A DNA stretch of 56,330 nt from Prevotella sp. (GTDB lineage Bacteria; Bacteroidota; Bacteroidia; Bacteroidales; Dysgonomonadaceae): contig JAITVV010000038.1 in NCBI GenBank assembly GCA_031285625.1, positions 1 to 56,330 on the forward strand, given 5' to 3'. The position numbers and the translations under genes were made by a program. The notes under the pieces are model-generated. The model was not told where the DNA came from. It made no database searches and saw only the letters and a program-made list of their open reading frames with translations. Shown one piece after another: positions 8,211-17,979 of the stretch (position 1 is the stretch's first letter; every line of letters starts with the position of its first letter).

Positions 8211-8960
8211 TTATTTTTTGAGTATTCTCGTTAAATAAGTGACATCTAATAAATTCACCGTCTCAAAATTTCCTTTATAAAATACAGCCCAGTTATTAAA
8301 AACACAGGGTAATTCCTTGGCTTTTTGTAGAGTATCCACTTGCATTAATGATACAGGAAGCTTATTCATTTCACAATACTGCTTTATCATTTCAATACTT
8401 TGATAGACATAGGGGCATTGCATATCATAATAAATTGTTAGCTCTTTGTTTTCAATCCCTTGGCCTTTGACACTTGGTGAAAACTTTGGCTTTGCTCCAT
8501 CAAAAGAAAGGGCAAGCAACTCATATCCATTATCAGTAGTATCAACAACTTCAAAACCGAACTTCTTCGCAAATGATTGATCTGTAAGCCAGTTTTTTTG
8601 CTTTTTTGCTCCGAGCATACAAATGCCGGACCTACCTTTTTCTTTAGCATCGGCCACGCAATACTCCATCAGCGATTTTCCATATCCTTTTCCTTTATGA
8701 TTACCCAAAGCCCATAAGCAATACAGATAATAATAATTATTACCGGTTATAGGAACCCAAGCCATTTCAAGCGGAGCATATTCAATAAAGACGGTAGCTT
8801 TTGCCTTTAATTTTCTAAAAACATGCCCTTCATTTAGTCGGTCAGAAAGCCATTGTCGTTTAGCCTCAATACCTTGATGAGGCTTTTTACTACGGATAAT
8901 ACAGCATAAATGCTCATCAGCGAGATTTTCTGTTGTTATGTTTATAAAATCAGTATCCAT
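8211..8960 (-). CDS. YoaP-type GNAT N-acetyltransferase
   Basis: 249 residues. The N-terminal GNAT domain (about 1-165) shows the acetyl-CoA loop as LGNHKGKGYGKSLMEYCVAD and a later SFAKKFGFEVVD segment. A C-terminal region (about 170-249; IYYDMQCPYVYQSIEMIKQY, with a thioredoxin-like look) corresponds to the YoaP-like domain that marks this subfamily. The substrate is not known for the family. It is a single gene facing a terminator, with the LuxR gene upstream on the same strand after a 60-base gap. Confidence 0.85.
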   Translation of the reverse strand: MDTDFINITTENLADEHLCCIIRSKKPHQGIEAKRQWLSDRLNEGHVFRKLKAKATVFIEYAPLEMAWVPITGNNYYYLYCLWALGNHKGKGYGKSLMEYCVADAKEKGRSGICMLGAKKQKNWLTDQSFAKKFGFEVVDTTDNGYELLALSFDGAKPKFSPSVKGQGIENKELTIYYDMQCPYVYQSIEMIKQYCEMNKLPVSLMQVDTLQKAKELPCVFNNWAVFYKGNFETVNLLDVTYLTRILKK

Positions 8961-9021
8961 GTTTGACTCTGATTAGCTGCTTTATTGTTAATACCATGAA
9001 ATGTAAATGTAGCTAATTTAT

Positions 9022-9786
9022 TTATATTATTCCCATCAGTTTAGCAATACGACATGCTTCAAGAGAATTTTTTACGCGAAGTTTAGATAAAATATTCTGT
9101 CGATGCCTACTTACAGTATTTTTACTAATACATAATGCCTGTGAGATATCCTCACTGCGGTTTCCCCTTTCAATCAATTTCAATATTTCAACCTCGCGTT
9201 TAGAAAGAATAGAATCAATTTGTCCATTGCCCGGATTGATTACTTCTCCAGTAAATGAATCAATAATCATTCCATTGGGAAACTCGGGAACAAATTTTTC
9301 ATGAGAAAGATTATAGAGACATAATGCCAACCACAAATTACCTAATGGACAATTTTGAACATAAAACATTCTGTGATGAACATGCTTATATTGCCCTGTA
9401 TTATCTTTCATCCGGATAATGCTGGTTATTTGATAATCCGAACGTTTTTCAATTGGTAAAGATTTGAGTAATTGAGTAAATTTCAGCTCTAGTAAATGCT
9501 TATTTATCAGATCATCAGGATGTATGTTATTAAAAATACCATCTTCCCATATGGAGCTAATGTGTTCATGTAAAGGCTTTTCTATTTGAAACAACTTGTT
9601 TGATATTCTACCATAAAATATATCACTGTGATTCGATTTCAAGTCACTCAGTACAGCAATAGAATTCTCTATTTTACTATACATATAAGCAATCTGACGA
9701 CAGCTCTCCAATGCTATATTATCATTTTTACCTTCTGCAAAAGGCTGTTTTAACAAACTTTCGTTTAGAGTCTGAATAATATTCAT
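9022..9786 (-). CDS. LuxR family transcriptional regulator
   Basis: 254 residues. A GerE/LuxR helix-turn-helix fills about residues 190-254, with LSKREVEILKLIERGNRSED, then ISKNTVSRHRQNILSKLRV, an almost canonical signature. The N-terminal 180 residues are not clearly assigned. The part near 95-175 (QITSIIRMKDNTGQYKHVHH, then YVQNCPLGNLWLALCLYN) reads like a PAS-type sensor. No receiver aspartate is visible, so it is probably a ligand-sensing rather than a phosphorylated regulator. It diverges from the DUF1349 gene, which could be its target. Confidence 0.85.
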   Translation of the reverse strand: MNIIQTLNESLLKQPFAEGKNDNIALESCRQIAYMYSKIENSIAVLSDLKSNHSDIFYGRISNKLFQIEKPLHEHISSIWEDGIFNNIHPDDLINKHLLELKFTQLLKSLPIEKRSDYQITSIIRMKDNTGQYKHVHHRMFYVQNCPLGNLWLALCLYNLSHEKFVPEFPNGMIIDSFTGEVINPGNGQIDSILSKREVEILKLIERGNRSEDISQALCISKNTVSRHRQNILSKLRVKNSLEACRIAKLMGII

Positions 9787-9830
9787 TAAAATGGTTATTT
9801 ATGAGTATTGATTACTAACAATTGGCTTCA

Positions 9831-9838
9831 TATCTTTG
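9831..9838 (+). promoter_or_regulatory. -7 promoter element TATCTTTG of the DUF1349 gene
   Basis: It matches the Bacteroidota consensus TAnnTTTG. It lies after the first possible ATG at 9808, so transcription would begin near 9845. This favours a start of the DUF1349 gene at 9922 or 9943. Confidence 0.55.
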
Positions 9839-9942
9839 CAAAGATAAATAAGATGAATGGTTATTTTTCCATAAACGATAAAATCATTATCTGTAATAAA
9901 TTCAAAACTATCTATATAAATATGAAATTACGAAATTGCCCT

Positions 9943-10599
9943 ATGAACAAAACATTAATTACTACCATTCTCTTGGTATTAATGTTTACATTAAAAAGTA
10001 TGTCACAAAGTCTTGAAAAAATGCAATGGTTCAATGAACCTGAAAAATGGGAGATAAAAGATAATTCCCTTTCCATGTTTGTAACACCACAAAGTGATTA
10101 CTGGCGTATATCGCACTACGGATTTACGGTAGACGATGCTCCGTTTTATTACACTACTTATGGTGGTGAATTTGAAGCAAAAGTAAAAGTTACAGGAGAT
10201 TATAAAGTACGCTTTGACCAGGCAGGACTAATGATCCGTATTGATCATGAAAATTACATAAAGACCGGAATAGAATTTCATGATGGGAAATATAAACTCA
10301 GCTCTGTAGTTACCCACAAGACAAGTGACTGGAGCGTAATTGAACTGGAAAAACCAGTTCCATTTGTATGGATTAAAGCAGTAAGAAGACTGGATGCGGT
10401 TGAAATATATTATTCTTTCGACGATAAAACATATACAATGATGCGCAATGCATGGCTACAGGATAATCGCCCTGTGATGATAGGTTTAATGGCAGCATGT
10501 CCGGACGGAAACGGCTTTAATGTGAAATTTGAACATTTTAAAGTGAAACATCTACCAGACCAAAGAAGAGTAAACTGGCTCAAAAACAATACAGATTAA
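9943..10599 (+). CDS. DUF1349 domain protein (concanavalin-like), secreted
   Basis: From the ATG at 9943 the protein begins MNKTLITTILLVLMFTLKSM and then SQS, a good signal peptide, so this start (or the in-frame ATG at 9922) is preferred over one at 9808 that lies upstream of the promoter. The mature part is a DUF1349 beta-sandwich of about 195 residues: WFNEPEKWEIKDNSLSMFV, then YGGEFEAKVKVTGDY, then DQAGLMIRIDHENYIKTGIE, then SDWSVIEL. These glucanase-like folds are thought to bind carbohydrate or act as regulators, but no enzymatic residues are identified. An AraC/GyrI-type regulator follows on the same strand after about 90 bases. Confidence 0.85.
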   Translation: MNKTLITTILLVLMFTLKSMSQSLEKMQWFNEPEKWEIKDNSLSMFVTPQSDYWRISHYGFTVDDAPFYYTTYGGEFEAKVKVTGDYKVRFDQAGLMIRIDHENYIKTGIEFHDGKYKLSSVVTHKTSDWSVIELEKPVPFVWIKAVRRLDAVEIYYSFDDKTYTMMRNAWLQDNRPVMIGLMAACPDGNGFNVKFEHFKVKHLPDQRRVNWLKNNTD

Positions 10600-10692
10600 A
10601 GTTACTCCCCATTTTTGTTGCTCGTTCAAGAAAATAACAGAAGTTTCGCCCAGCGACTTTATTAAACAAGCCACCAGTAGATTTATTATATT

Positions 10693-11595
10693 ATGGTAAA
10701 TGATACATATCTGGAATATATAAAAAGAATAAATAACGTTCTTTATTTTATAGAAGATAATCTGGATGGTGATCTATCTTTAAAAACACTATCACAAATT
10801 GCTGCATTCTCACAATTTCACTTCCATCGGATATTTTCTACAATAGTAGGCGAATCCCTGAATGATTATATCGTAAGAAAAAGGGTTGAACGTATAGCCT
10901 CCATTCTTCTTGTTGGAACAGATGAAAAACTGACAAATATAGCATACAAATATGGGTTTAACAGTGTAAACACCTTTTCAAAGACTTTTAAAAAATTATA
11001 CGGAATCAGCCCAACTGAATTTAACAAAAATAAGCCTGAAATATTTAGCAAGATCGGGATAAAACTTGTTACTGATGAAAAATATTTTTGTATAGCAAAT
11101 CACTTAAAAAAATGGATAGATATGAATGCAAAAGTAGAAATTAAAGAATTACCAGAAATGAAGCTTGCCGGTATTACAACTTTCGGTAATTTTGAGTTGA
11201 CCAATAAAAATTATCTGAAGCTTTTTAAATGGGCAGATGAGAATAAACTGATTGAAGGTAGAGAAGTAAAGGTAGTTACAATCTATTATGATAATCCTCA
11301 TGTAACCACAACTATGGAAAAGGTAAGGCATGCAGAATGCATCTCCATAGATACCGAAATCAGAGCAGTTGGAGACATAGTACCTATTATAAATCCAAAG
11401 GGTAAATATGCCGTTGGGCGATTTGAAATACGCCCCGGCGATGAATTCCAAAAAGCTTGGGAAGGTATGTATTCTACAGTTATTGAGAAAAATTATAAAT
11501 TCAGGGATGGAGGCTATATGGAGATCTTTCATAACGATTGTCGTAATCATCCCGAAAAAAAGTTTATTGTAGATATCTGTATTCCTATAGAATAA
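10693..11595 (+). CDS. AraC family regulator with GyrI-like effector-binding domain
   Basis: 300 residues. The AraC double helix-turn-helix is at the N-terminus (about 8-112: DLSLKTLSQIAAFSQFHFHR, then KYGFNSVNTFSKTFKKLYG, then ISPTEFNK). The C-terminal half (about 130-300: VEIKELPEMKLAGITTFG through KGKYAVGRFEIRPGDEFQKA to DICIPIE) is a GyrI-like/SOUL-type small-molecule-binding domain. This is the SoxS/Rob-BmrR arrangement seen in many multidrug-sensing regulators. It probably senses a small molecule. It ends before a convergent EFR1 gene. Confidence 0.9.
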   Translation: MVNDTYLEYIKRINNVLYFIEDNLDGDLSLKTLSQIAAFSQFHFHRIFSTIVGESLNDYIVRKRVERIASILLVGTDEKLTNIAYKYGFNSVNTFSKTFKKLYGISPTEFNKNKPEIFSKIGIKLVTDEKYFCIANHLKKWIDMNAKVEIKELPEMKLAGITTFGNFELTNKNYLKLFKWADENKLIEGREVKVVTIYYDNPHVTTTMEKVRHAECISIDTEIRAVGDIVPIINPKGKYAVGRFEIRPGDEFQKAWEGMYSTVIEKNYKFRDGGYMEIFHNDCRNHPEKKFIVDICIPIE

Positions 11596-11635
11596 CTATT
11601 ATGGTTTTAATGTAGAATAAAAAGATGCATTAACA

Positions 11636-11666
11636 CAAGGAGCAAAAGCTGGTTATTTGCTCCTTG
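11636..11666. terminator. Stem-loop between convergent genes
   Basis: CAAGGAGCAAA (11636-11646) is the exact reverse complement of TTTGCTCCTTG (11656-11666) around a 9-base loop. It sits between the ends of the AraC/GyrI gene and the EFR1 gene. The T-run is better on the minus strand. Confidence 0.6.
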
Positions 11667-11698
11667 CAATATTATCTTCAAAACTTATCATCTCCCTA

Positions 11699-12466
11699 TT
11701 AAAACAAGTCCGCTATTTTAATATCTGGATTATGGTATTGCAATCTACCTTTAGATCTGCCTAAGCTAATTGCATTTTTAGGACACCAGTGTACACAAGC
11801 ATGGCATGACTGACAGTTTACACTCCATTGTGGTTTTTTATTTTTTATTGATATATTATTCACAGGACATACTTTACTGCATATACCACAACCAATACAA
11901 TTATCATCTGAGGTTATTTTTTTATAAGTGTCCTTGAAAAAAATATTGAACATGCTTTTATGTAATTTCTCAGACACTCCGCAATATTTAGACGGCTGTA
12001 TTTCAGTTTTATCTTTTATATCATTGGCTATTTTATCTGTAATTGTATCTGCACGTTCCAATATAGCCGGTCTTTTCACTGCAGAAACTTCATATTCTTT
12101 TAAACAATTTCCCACTGTAGGAACATAGTTACCATAATTTAAGCTGACTCCCTTATTGTTTAATATCTTGTTGACTACCGATAAAGTACTTCCTTTGTAA
12201 GTATAGTATGTGGCTATGGAAAAATAATATACATTGTCTTGAAATGGAAAATCTTCCAAAAAACGATAGACTATATCAGGCACTCCTCCCATATAAACAG
12301 GGAATACAAATCCGACGATAGATGAGTCAGGATGTTCTGTCACATTCATTCTGTTTATTTTCACTAATTTCGATTGTTCATATAAGGAAGCTATTACTGA
12401 TGCTGCCTTTAGGCTGTTACCTGTTGCCGAGAAATAATAAATTATAATTTTTTCATTTGTTTTCAT
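11699..12466 (-). CDS. EFR1-type flavodoxin/ferredoxin protein
   Basis: 255 residues with two parts. The N-terminus (1-160) is a flavodoxin fold with the FMN loop YFSATGNSLKAA and a VYMGGVPD segment. The C-terminus (about 185-235) carries two [4Fe-4S] motifs, CIGCGICSKVCP and CQSCHACVHWCP. This is the EFR1 (EF-hand-free ferrodoxin) arrangement common in anaerobes, probably a soluble electron carrier or reductase. Its partner is unknown. It diverges from the HxlR regulator, the usual layout for a target and its regulator. Confidence 0.9.
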   Translation of the reverse strand: MKTNEKIIIYYFSATGNSLKAASVIASLYEQSKLVKINRMNVTEHPDSSIVGFVFPVYMGGVPDIVYRFLEDFPFQDNVYYFSIATYYTYKGSTLSVVNKILNNKGVSLNYGNYVPTVGNCLKEYEVSAVKRPAILERADTITDKIANDIKDKTEIQPSKYCGVSEKLHKSMFNIFFKDTYKKITSDDNCIGCGICSKVCPVNNISIKNKKPQWSVNCQSCHACVHWCPKNAISLGRSKGRLQYHNPDIKIADLF

Positions 12467-12608
12467 ATCGGTTTATTTGCACATAATAATAAAGTTACTT
12501 ACTTTTAGAAAGTGTAAAAGTATTTACTTATATACTAAAAAGCAAGAACTTACAATATGAATCGTTACTTACCTATTGGTTTGAATTATTGAAATACAAG
12601 AATTTATA
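12467..12608. promoter_or_regulatory. Divergent promoter/operator region between EFR1 and hxlR-type genes
   Basis: 142 bases. It holds an AT-rich pair of related half-sites, TACTTTTAGAAAGTGTAAAAGTA (about 12499-12521), an imperfect palindrome centred on the GTG, and a further ACTTATATACT. HxlR regulators usually bind such spots beside their divergent targets. No clear consensus -7 element is seen. Confidence 0.4.
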
Positions 12609-12971
12609 ATGGAACAATTTTTGAAAAAATATCCCTATACGGAAAATTGTCCGTTTAGGATGGTTATGGAACATTTCGGTAATAAGTGGTCTATGATTAT
12701 ATTAATTACTTTGGGCGAAAACGGGAAAATGAGATTTAATGAACTGGATAAATGTATTGTTGATATCTCGCAGAAGGTACTCACAAGTACACTCAGGACA
12801 TTAGAGAAAGACGGGTTTGTGAAAAGGAAAATGTATTCCGAAATTCCACCAAGAGTCGAGTATAAACTTACTGCATTAGGTATGGATTTGTTACCGTTAA
12901 TTGAACGTTTTGCTGATTGGTCTTATGATCACATCGATGAAATAAAAAAGGCACAGACACGAAAAGTATAA
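12609..12971 (+). CDS. HxlR family transcriptional regulator
   Basis: 120 residues and the full domain: CPFRMVMEHFGNKWSMIILI near the start (cysteine at about residue 15, the thiol that senses redox or electrophiles in several HxlR/YodB members), then LDKCIVDISQKVLTSTLRTL and RKMYSEIPPRVEYKLTALG, the winged helix. Members respond to disulfide or carbonyl stress. Divergence from the flavodoxin/ferredoxin gene suggests that it controls this redox protein. Confidence 0.92.
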   Translation: MEQFLKKYPYTENCPFRMVMEHFGNKWSMIILITLGENGKMRFNELDKCIVDISQKVLTSTLRTLEKDGFVKRKMYSEIPPRVEYKLTALGMDLLPLIERFADWSYDHIDEIKKAQTRKV

Positions 12972-13034
12972 TTTTCATATTTTCAGTAATGTAAGATAAC
13001 TCTCAAATAAAATCATTCCATGTAAAAAAATCAA

Positions 13035-13952
13035 TCATTTAGTAAATAATAATTTATTCTTACTAATTATCATTACGCTAAGCAATATCACAATCAATCC
13101 TACTATCTGGATCCATGTTACATCTTCATTTCCAAGAAACATTCCCAGAAAAACAGCCACAAACGGATTGACGTATGCGTGGGTAGCCACTTCTGTTGCC
13201 GGGCGTACTTTGAGTAACCACACATATGCAGAATAAGCCATAATGGAACCGAATATTATCAGGTATACTAATGAAAGCCACGAATAAATAGGCACCAGAT
13301 GAATATCGGTGTGCACAATATCACCATTGACGATCGTACACATCCAGAATGCTGCACTCGCAAAAAGCATCTGCCAGGCTGATCCTGCAAAGGCATTGAC
13401 CTCTTCCTCACCCGATGACCTATATTTGGCGTATAACGTCCCCAATGCCCAAGAAATACAACCAACAAGTAATAATAACACCCCATACTCACGGTGTTCT
13501 CCAAGAGCATTATCGTAATTGAACTGCTCAATATACAACATCATCACCCCCAGAAAACCGATAATAATACCGATGACTACTGCCGGATTGCGAAAATTCT
13601 TTTTCCACATAGGTGCATCCAGCGCCATAATCCAGATAGCAGTCGAACTGGCAATGATAGCCACAAGGCTACTGCTAACATATTTCTGCGCCAGCATCAC
13701 TACTGCCATATCTATAAACAACAGCACAATGCCACTAATAGCAGATTTCTTAATCAGCCTCTTCTTGAAAATGGGTTCGCCCCTGAATTTGCACCACGCC
13801 AGAAGTAAAAGTCCGGCAGCAGTAAAACGAAGAGCACCCAGCAGAAATGGCGGTAATCCTTTGAGGGCTACACCTATAAAATAATAAGTGGAGCCCCAGA
13901 CTACATATATCAGAAAGTAAGCAATAATAATGTTTATTCTCCGAACTTCCAT
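13035..13952 (-). CDS. EamA/DMT family transporter
   Basis: 305 residues, about ten membrane segments in two homologous halves (about 8-145 and 155-300). The first half begins IIIAYFLIYVVWGSTYYFIG and has FLLGALRFTAAGLLLL, and the second ends YVNPFVAVFLGMFLGNEDVT, then a VGLIVILLSVMIIS helix, all typical of the drug/metabolite transporter superfamily (RhaT/EamA type). It probably exports amino acids or metabolites. It lies 14 bases downstream of the MalY/PatB-like aminotransferase and shares its transcript, so the exported compound may be related to sulfur amino acids. Confidence 0.9.
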   Translation of the reverse strand: MEVRRINIIIAYFLIYVVWGSTYYFIGVALKGLPPFLLGALRFTAAGLLLLAWCKFRGEPIFKKRLIKKSAISGIVLLFIDMAVVMLAQKYVSSSLVAIIASSTAIWIMALDAPMWKKNFRNPAVVIGIIIGFLGVMMLYIEQFNYDNALGEHREYGVLLLLVGCISWALGTLYAKYRSSGEEEVNAFAGSAWQMLFASAAFWMCTIVNGDIVHTDIHLVPIYSWLSLVYLIIFGSIMAYSAYVWLLKVRPATEVATHAYVNPFVAVFLGMFLGNEDVTWIQIVGLIVILLSVMIISKNKLLFTK

Positions 13953-13966
13953 TCCGCCGCGTTATT

Positions 13967-15127
13967 TTATTCTCCGAAAAGGTTTCTGATCTTTTCCAAT
14001 CCATTTATCAGCCTATCGCGCTGTGTGGCAATATTAATGCGGATAAATCCTTCTCCAGCTTCCCCGTACATCGTACCCTCATTCAGCCACAGTTTTTCTT
14101 TTGTCAACAATTTATCCACAATCTCTTTGGATGTAACTCCGAGGGCAGAACAGTCTACCCAGACTAGATAAGTCGCTTCCAAAGGGAGTACAGGCATATT
14201 AGGAAGGTACTTTTGAAAGAAGTTTGAGAGAAGTCTGTAATTATCATATAAATATATCTTTAGTTCATCCAGCCAGTCGTCCCCTTCGTTATAAGCAGCT
14301 ATCAGCGCTTCAACGGCAAAGCAATTTATTTCACACACCTCGTTTACATTCAGTGCCTTGTCTATTCTCTTTTTTATTTCTCCATCTGCCGCAATTATAT
14401 TAGCTACCTGTATTCCTGCCAGGTTGAATGTTTTACTTGGAGCGATACAGGTTACCGAGTTTTGCAGAAATTCATCACTGACGGAAGCGAAAGGAATATG
14501 CGTATGACCATCGTAAACAAGGTCGCAGTGTATTTCATCAGACACTACAATAACATTATTACGAAGACATATCTCTCCGATCGTAGTCAATTCTTCTTTA
14601 GTCCATACCCTGCCAACTGGGTTATGAGGATTACAAAGGAGCATCAGCTTTACTTTCGGATCGGCTGCTTTATCTTCGAGGTCATCGAAATCAATGCTGT
14701 AAACATTGTTCTTATATAGTAGTTTACTGGCAACCATTTCACATTCATCATTGCGTATACTGGAAAAGAAACAATTGTAAACGGGCGTCTGTACTAATAC
14801 TTTATCCCCGGGGACTGTCAGTGCTTTAATCACAGCAGATAAGGCAGGCACTACACCCGACGTGAACAATATCCATTCTTTCCTGATACTGAACTCATGC
14901 TTTCTCTTAAACCATGATATAGTGGCCTCATAATATGCTTGAGGGACTTTCGTGTATCCAAATATACCATGTTGTACACGCTTTGCCAAAGCATCAACAA
15001 TAACAGGGGCTGTACGGAAATCCATATCAGCTACCCACATCGGCAATACATCGTTATCAGTTGCCGTATCCCATTTGTAAGAGTTACTGCCGCTGCGTTG
15101 GGTTATTTCATCAAAATTATATTTCAT
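13967..15127 (-). CDS. MalY/PatB family PLP-dependent aminotransferase (cystathionine beta-lyase-like)
   Basis: From the ATG at 15127 ([20 protein letters not shown]; the 13 upstream residues of the open frame are not homologous) the protein is 386 residues, the usual length. Visible motifs are [14 protein letters not shown] (start of the family pattern), [22 protein letters not shown], and the PLP-lysine motif [14 protein letters not shown]-terminal [10 protein letters not shown] block carries the carboxylate-binding arginine. These enzymes cleave cystathionine or cysteine S-conjugates (MalY in E. coli, PatB in Bacillus). The DMT transporter follows after 14 bases, suggesting a metabolic and export pair. 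Confidence 0.92.
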   Translation of the reverse strand: MKYNFDEITQRSGSNSYKWDTATDNDVLPMWVADMDFRTAPVIVDALAKRVQHGIFGYTKVPQAYYEATISWFKRKHEFSIRKEWILFTSGVVPALSAVIKALTVPGDKVLVQTPVYNCFFSSIRNDECEMVASKLLYKNNVYSIDFDDLEDKAADPKVKLMLLCNPHNPVGRVWTKEELTTIGEICLRNNVIVVSDEIHCDLVYDGHTHIPFASVSDEFLQNSVTCIAPSKTFNLAGIQVANIIAADGEIKKRIDKALNVNEVCEINCFAVEALIAAYNEGDDWLDELKIYLYDNYRLLSNFFQKYLPNMPVLPLEATYLVWVDCSALGVTSKEIVDKLLTKEKLWLNEGTMYGEAGEGFIRINIATQRDRLINGLEKIRNLFGE

Positions 15128-15150
15128 TTTTGTCGATTCGGTTTTCTTAA

Positions 15151-16017
15151 TTACGAAGCAACGCAAGCTTCTTTTCTAGACTTGATTTTACAGCCTTCAG
15201 GTTTTTTACAGTTCTTATCGATAATAATTTCGCCTACACTCTCACACTCAATAAATCCTTCAGTAGGATTTTTAATACTGGTCACATGGCTGTTAATAAC
15301 AGCTTCTACTATACTGTACTCAAATGCAAGATCACAATCTTCAGCAAAGGTACAATTCTCTAAAACTAAGTTGGTACAGTAACAGAGCGGCTGTGTTCCT
15401 GAAATCTTACAATTCACCAATTTCAGATTTTTAGAATGCCATCCTAAATACTCGCCGTTCAGTTCAGAATCATAAACAGTCACGTTTTCCGTTTTCCAGA
15501 AAGCATCTTTGGAATCCAGTTTTGCATTGCGAACTGTAACATTCTTTGCATCCTGAAAAGAATAATTACCTTGCAGGTAAAAACCATCTATATCGATGTT
15601 GATGCCGTTCATAAAGATGTAGTCCCCTCCCCGCGCTTCCACATTGCGCAGTTTCATATCACGACAATTCCACATAGTTTCACCGGCTGAAGTCAACTTT
15701 ACATTTCCAAGATATAATCCGTCTATTTCACGAAACATCTTCGGAGCCTCAACTTTAGTATTTACCATACGTACATTCTTCGAATACCAGATAGCAGCAC
15801 GGCTATATACAGTAAACAGGCAATCTTCAATCACTGCATTGTCATTATGCCAAAAAGGGTATTTGCACATAAATTCGCATTTGTGAGCTTCGATATTTGT
15901 ACATTCTTTCAGTGCCGATTCGCCCGGATAGAATTTCACGTTTTCAAGGCGTATATCATTTGTTGCAAAAAGAGGTCTTTCTCCTTCAAAGAAAGTGTCT
16001 TTAATAATTTGTTTCAT
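15151..16017 (-). CDS. DUF3737 family protein, right-handed beta-helix-like
   Basis: 288 residues. It begins [20 protein letters not shown] and consists largely of repeating short strands (V/I-x-N/D-x-x-F/L, such as [14 protein letters not shown]-type steps) as in a pentapeptide or beta-helix protein. The family DUF3737 is common in gut and oral bacteria and its function is not known. It is the nearest upstream gene to the aminotransferase (23-base gap), so it may lie in the same operon. No signal peptide is seen. Confidence 0.85.
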   Translation of the reverse strand: MKQIIKDTFFEGERPLFATNDIRLENVKFYPGESALKECTNIEAHKCEFMCKYPFWHNDNAVIEDCLFTVYSRAAIWYSKNVRMVNTKVEAPKMFREIDGLYLGNVKLTSAGETMWNCRDMKLRNVEARGGDYIFMNGINIDIDGFYLQGNYSFQDAKNVTVRNAKLDSKDAFWKTENVTVYDSELNGEYLGWHSKNLKLVNCKISGTQPLCYCTNLVLENCTFAEDCDLAFEYSIVEAVINSHVTSIKNPTEGFIECESVGEIIIDKNCKKPEGCKIKSRKEACVAS

Positions 16018-16131
16018 TGTTGTTTTAGTAGTTTAGTTATTATATATGTTATTTAGTCAGTTACAATTTGTATTAATATTTATTATTGCTTTCCTATACT
16101 CGATAATATTGAGTTCAGTACATTTATCACA

Positions 16132-17373
16132 TTATTTAATAAGTTTGAACCGCTTACCATAAGTCAGCATCCGCCAGCCCCATTCGAAAGGACCAAAACG
16201 AAAACGATGAAGCCATAAATAACTGTATATTATTTGTATGCAGAATACTGCGACAGCAATTAGTTCCACATAAACTAATCCAGTACGTGCACCCAGTTGA
16301 AAACCGATACCATAAAATATAATTATTCCGAAAACAGACTGCATCAGGTAATTAGTGAGGGCCATGCGTCCCGGTACAGCGAATACTTTGAACACCTTTC
16401 TTTCTGTATTTGTAAGGTACCATAAGCAAATAGTTGAAATATAGAAAAAGGCGAAAGGAACAACACTAACTGTATAAATGACTGAATGTATAGTCAATCC
16501 TAAAGGGCGTCCATTCATGGCGCTCCACGCATAGAGTAAGGTGAAAGGAAAGCCTATGATAAATCCGCAACTCATCACTTTTTTAAGAAGACTTTTATTC
16601 TTATTCAGATTAGCATAAATACCTTTCCTTCCTATATAAAGCCCAAGCAAGAACAATCCAAGTACTTTAAAAAAGCGATTGCCATCGATAAACTCCTGTA
16701 AACGGATAAAAGAACCTGCCAGATTGAATTTTAATACTTCGAGGTATGTCCGGCTTTCAGCCAACCATACAGGAAAGTTATTTTCTGTTATGCCGAACTG
16801 CCCATGAAAATATTTTGTTGTTGCGATAGCAAAGGCAGCAGGATTCCAACCGAGAAATTCCACGCCGGCATCGAGGACTACAGGAATCACTAATAATACA
16901 ATTATGCATGTTATGAGTATTCGGTCTGATACCTTAATAAATAATGGAAGAAATAAACCTGCAAAAGCATATAAAGCCAAAATATCACCAGCCCAAAGGC
17001 ATACAAGATGTAATAGACCAATAAGAAATAAAACAAGTATCCGGCGATAAAAAATTCTAATGCCATTCCTATTGTTCTTTTCTGCATTAGAAAGGATAAT
17101 GGAAAAACCTATGCCGAATAATAGTGAAAAAATCGTATAGAACTTACCATCAATAAAAATATATTGCAGATATCTTATTACCGTATCAACTCCTGCTGTC
17201 GACATAGCAGCCGCCATATTAGCAGGCAGAAAAGTATATAAGGAAAACTCAGGAAAATTAGCCAAACAGATGCCAAGTAATGCGAGTCCGCGTAAACAAT
17301 CCAGTATAATGTGCCTTTTAGAGATGGGTTGGTTTAAATTACCAGACATATGTATTGACTGTTTTCCTGCCAT
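16132..17373 (-). CDS. DUF418 domain membrane protein
   Basis: 413 residues, nearly all membrane helices. The start KRHIILDCLRGLALLGICLA is the YeiB-type opening shared by DUF418 proteins, and near the end PGRMALTNYLMQSVFGIIIF is the family's signature, closed by GPFEWGWRMLTYG. DUF418/YeiB proteins resemble acyltransferase-3 membrane enzymes, but their activity is unproven. It stands alone, separated by about 115 bases on both sides. Confidence 0.9.
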   Translation of the reverse strand: MAGKQSIHMSGNLNQPISKRHIILDCLRGLALLGICLANFPEFSLYTFLPANMAAAMSTAGVDTVIRYLQYIFIDGKFYTIFSLLFGIGFSIILSNAEKNNRNGIRIFYRRILVLFLIGLLHLVCLWAGDILALYAFAGLFLPLFIKVSDRILITCIIVLLVIPVVLDAGVEFLGWNPAAFAIATTKYFHGQFGITENNFPVWLAESRTYLEVLKFNLAGSFIRLQEFIDGNRFFKVLGLFLLGLYIGRKGIYANLNKNKSLLKKVMSCGFIIGFPFTLLYAWSAMNGRPLGLTIHSVIYTVSVVPFAFFYISTICLWYLTNTERKVFKVFAVPGRMALTNYLMQSVFGIIIFYGIGFQLGARTGLVYVELIAVAVFCIQIIYSYLWLHRFRFGPFEWGWRMLTYGKRFKLIK

Positions 17374-17488
17374 TATTGATATAATTTAAATACAAAGATT
17401 TAATTTAATTTTTTTAGTTTGTTGTATGTTTCGTTAAGAAGAAAAATCAATGTATAAAAACGAATTACTTAACATAATATTTTGCAGC

Positions 17489-17977
17489 TTACTGTAATTC
17501 AAACTTAACAGTTATGCTACTTCCTTCGAGTGCTCTTTGCAATCCTGACGGATTCTCAACTTTACCTATCCGGGTATAGCTATATGATGTAGAGAAAGTT
17601 TTATAAAACAATACTAAAGTGGTAGACCCGTATAACATTAAATCTCCATTTTGTATAGTATCGGGATTTGAAGTATCTGTCGGCAATGCGCCAGGCAAAC
17701 CGTAATACTTTTCGTTATTGTTCAGGTCGGACATATCGATAGTCATCGGCAAGAACTGTTTAAAAGCATTCGCTGTCATATTATCCTGCAATGTAACTAT
17801 AAATTCGGTAGTACCAATAGTTAGTTTCACATTCATATTTTCATTGTCTTTATCAGAATCCGGGTCTGTATTATCATTGATTTCTGGTGTTAAGGCATCG
17901 TTTCTGTCATCAGAGTTGCATGCAGAAAGACTTGTTATCATAAGAATAGAAAGTAATACTACAACTATCTTTTTCAT
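17489..17977 (-). CDS. Cyclophilin-like domain lipoprotein
   Basis: 162 residues. A lipoprotein signal (MKKIVVVLLSILMITSLSAC, cysteine 20) is followed by an acidic linker (DDRNDALTPEINDNTDPDSD) and a cyclophilin-like domain of the Cyclophil_like2 type: LTIGTTEFIVTLQDNMTANAF, then GDLMLYGSTTLVLFYKTFSTSY, then YTRIGKVENPSGLQRALEG. These domains are usually found as single-domain proteins near oxidoreductases. It is the last gene of the six-gene operon that begins with the SDR gene (2-base gap to the acetyltransferase). Confidence 0.88.
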   Translation of the reverse strand: MKKIVVVLLSILMITSLSACNSDDRNDALTPEINDNTDPDSDKDNENMNVKLTIGTTEFIVTLQDNMTANAFKQFLPMTIDMSDLNNNEKYYGLPGALPTDTSNPDTIQNGDLMLYGSTTLVLFYKTFSTSYSYTRIGKVENPSGLQRALEGSSITVKFELQ

Positions 17978-17979
17978 AA

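Noticed and set aside
13494-13884. 104- and 121-residue frames opposite the DMT transporter
   Set aside because: Antisense shadows of a well-supported membrane protein.
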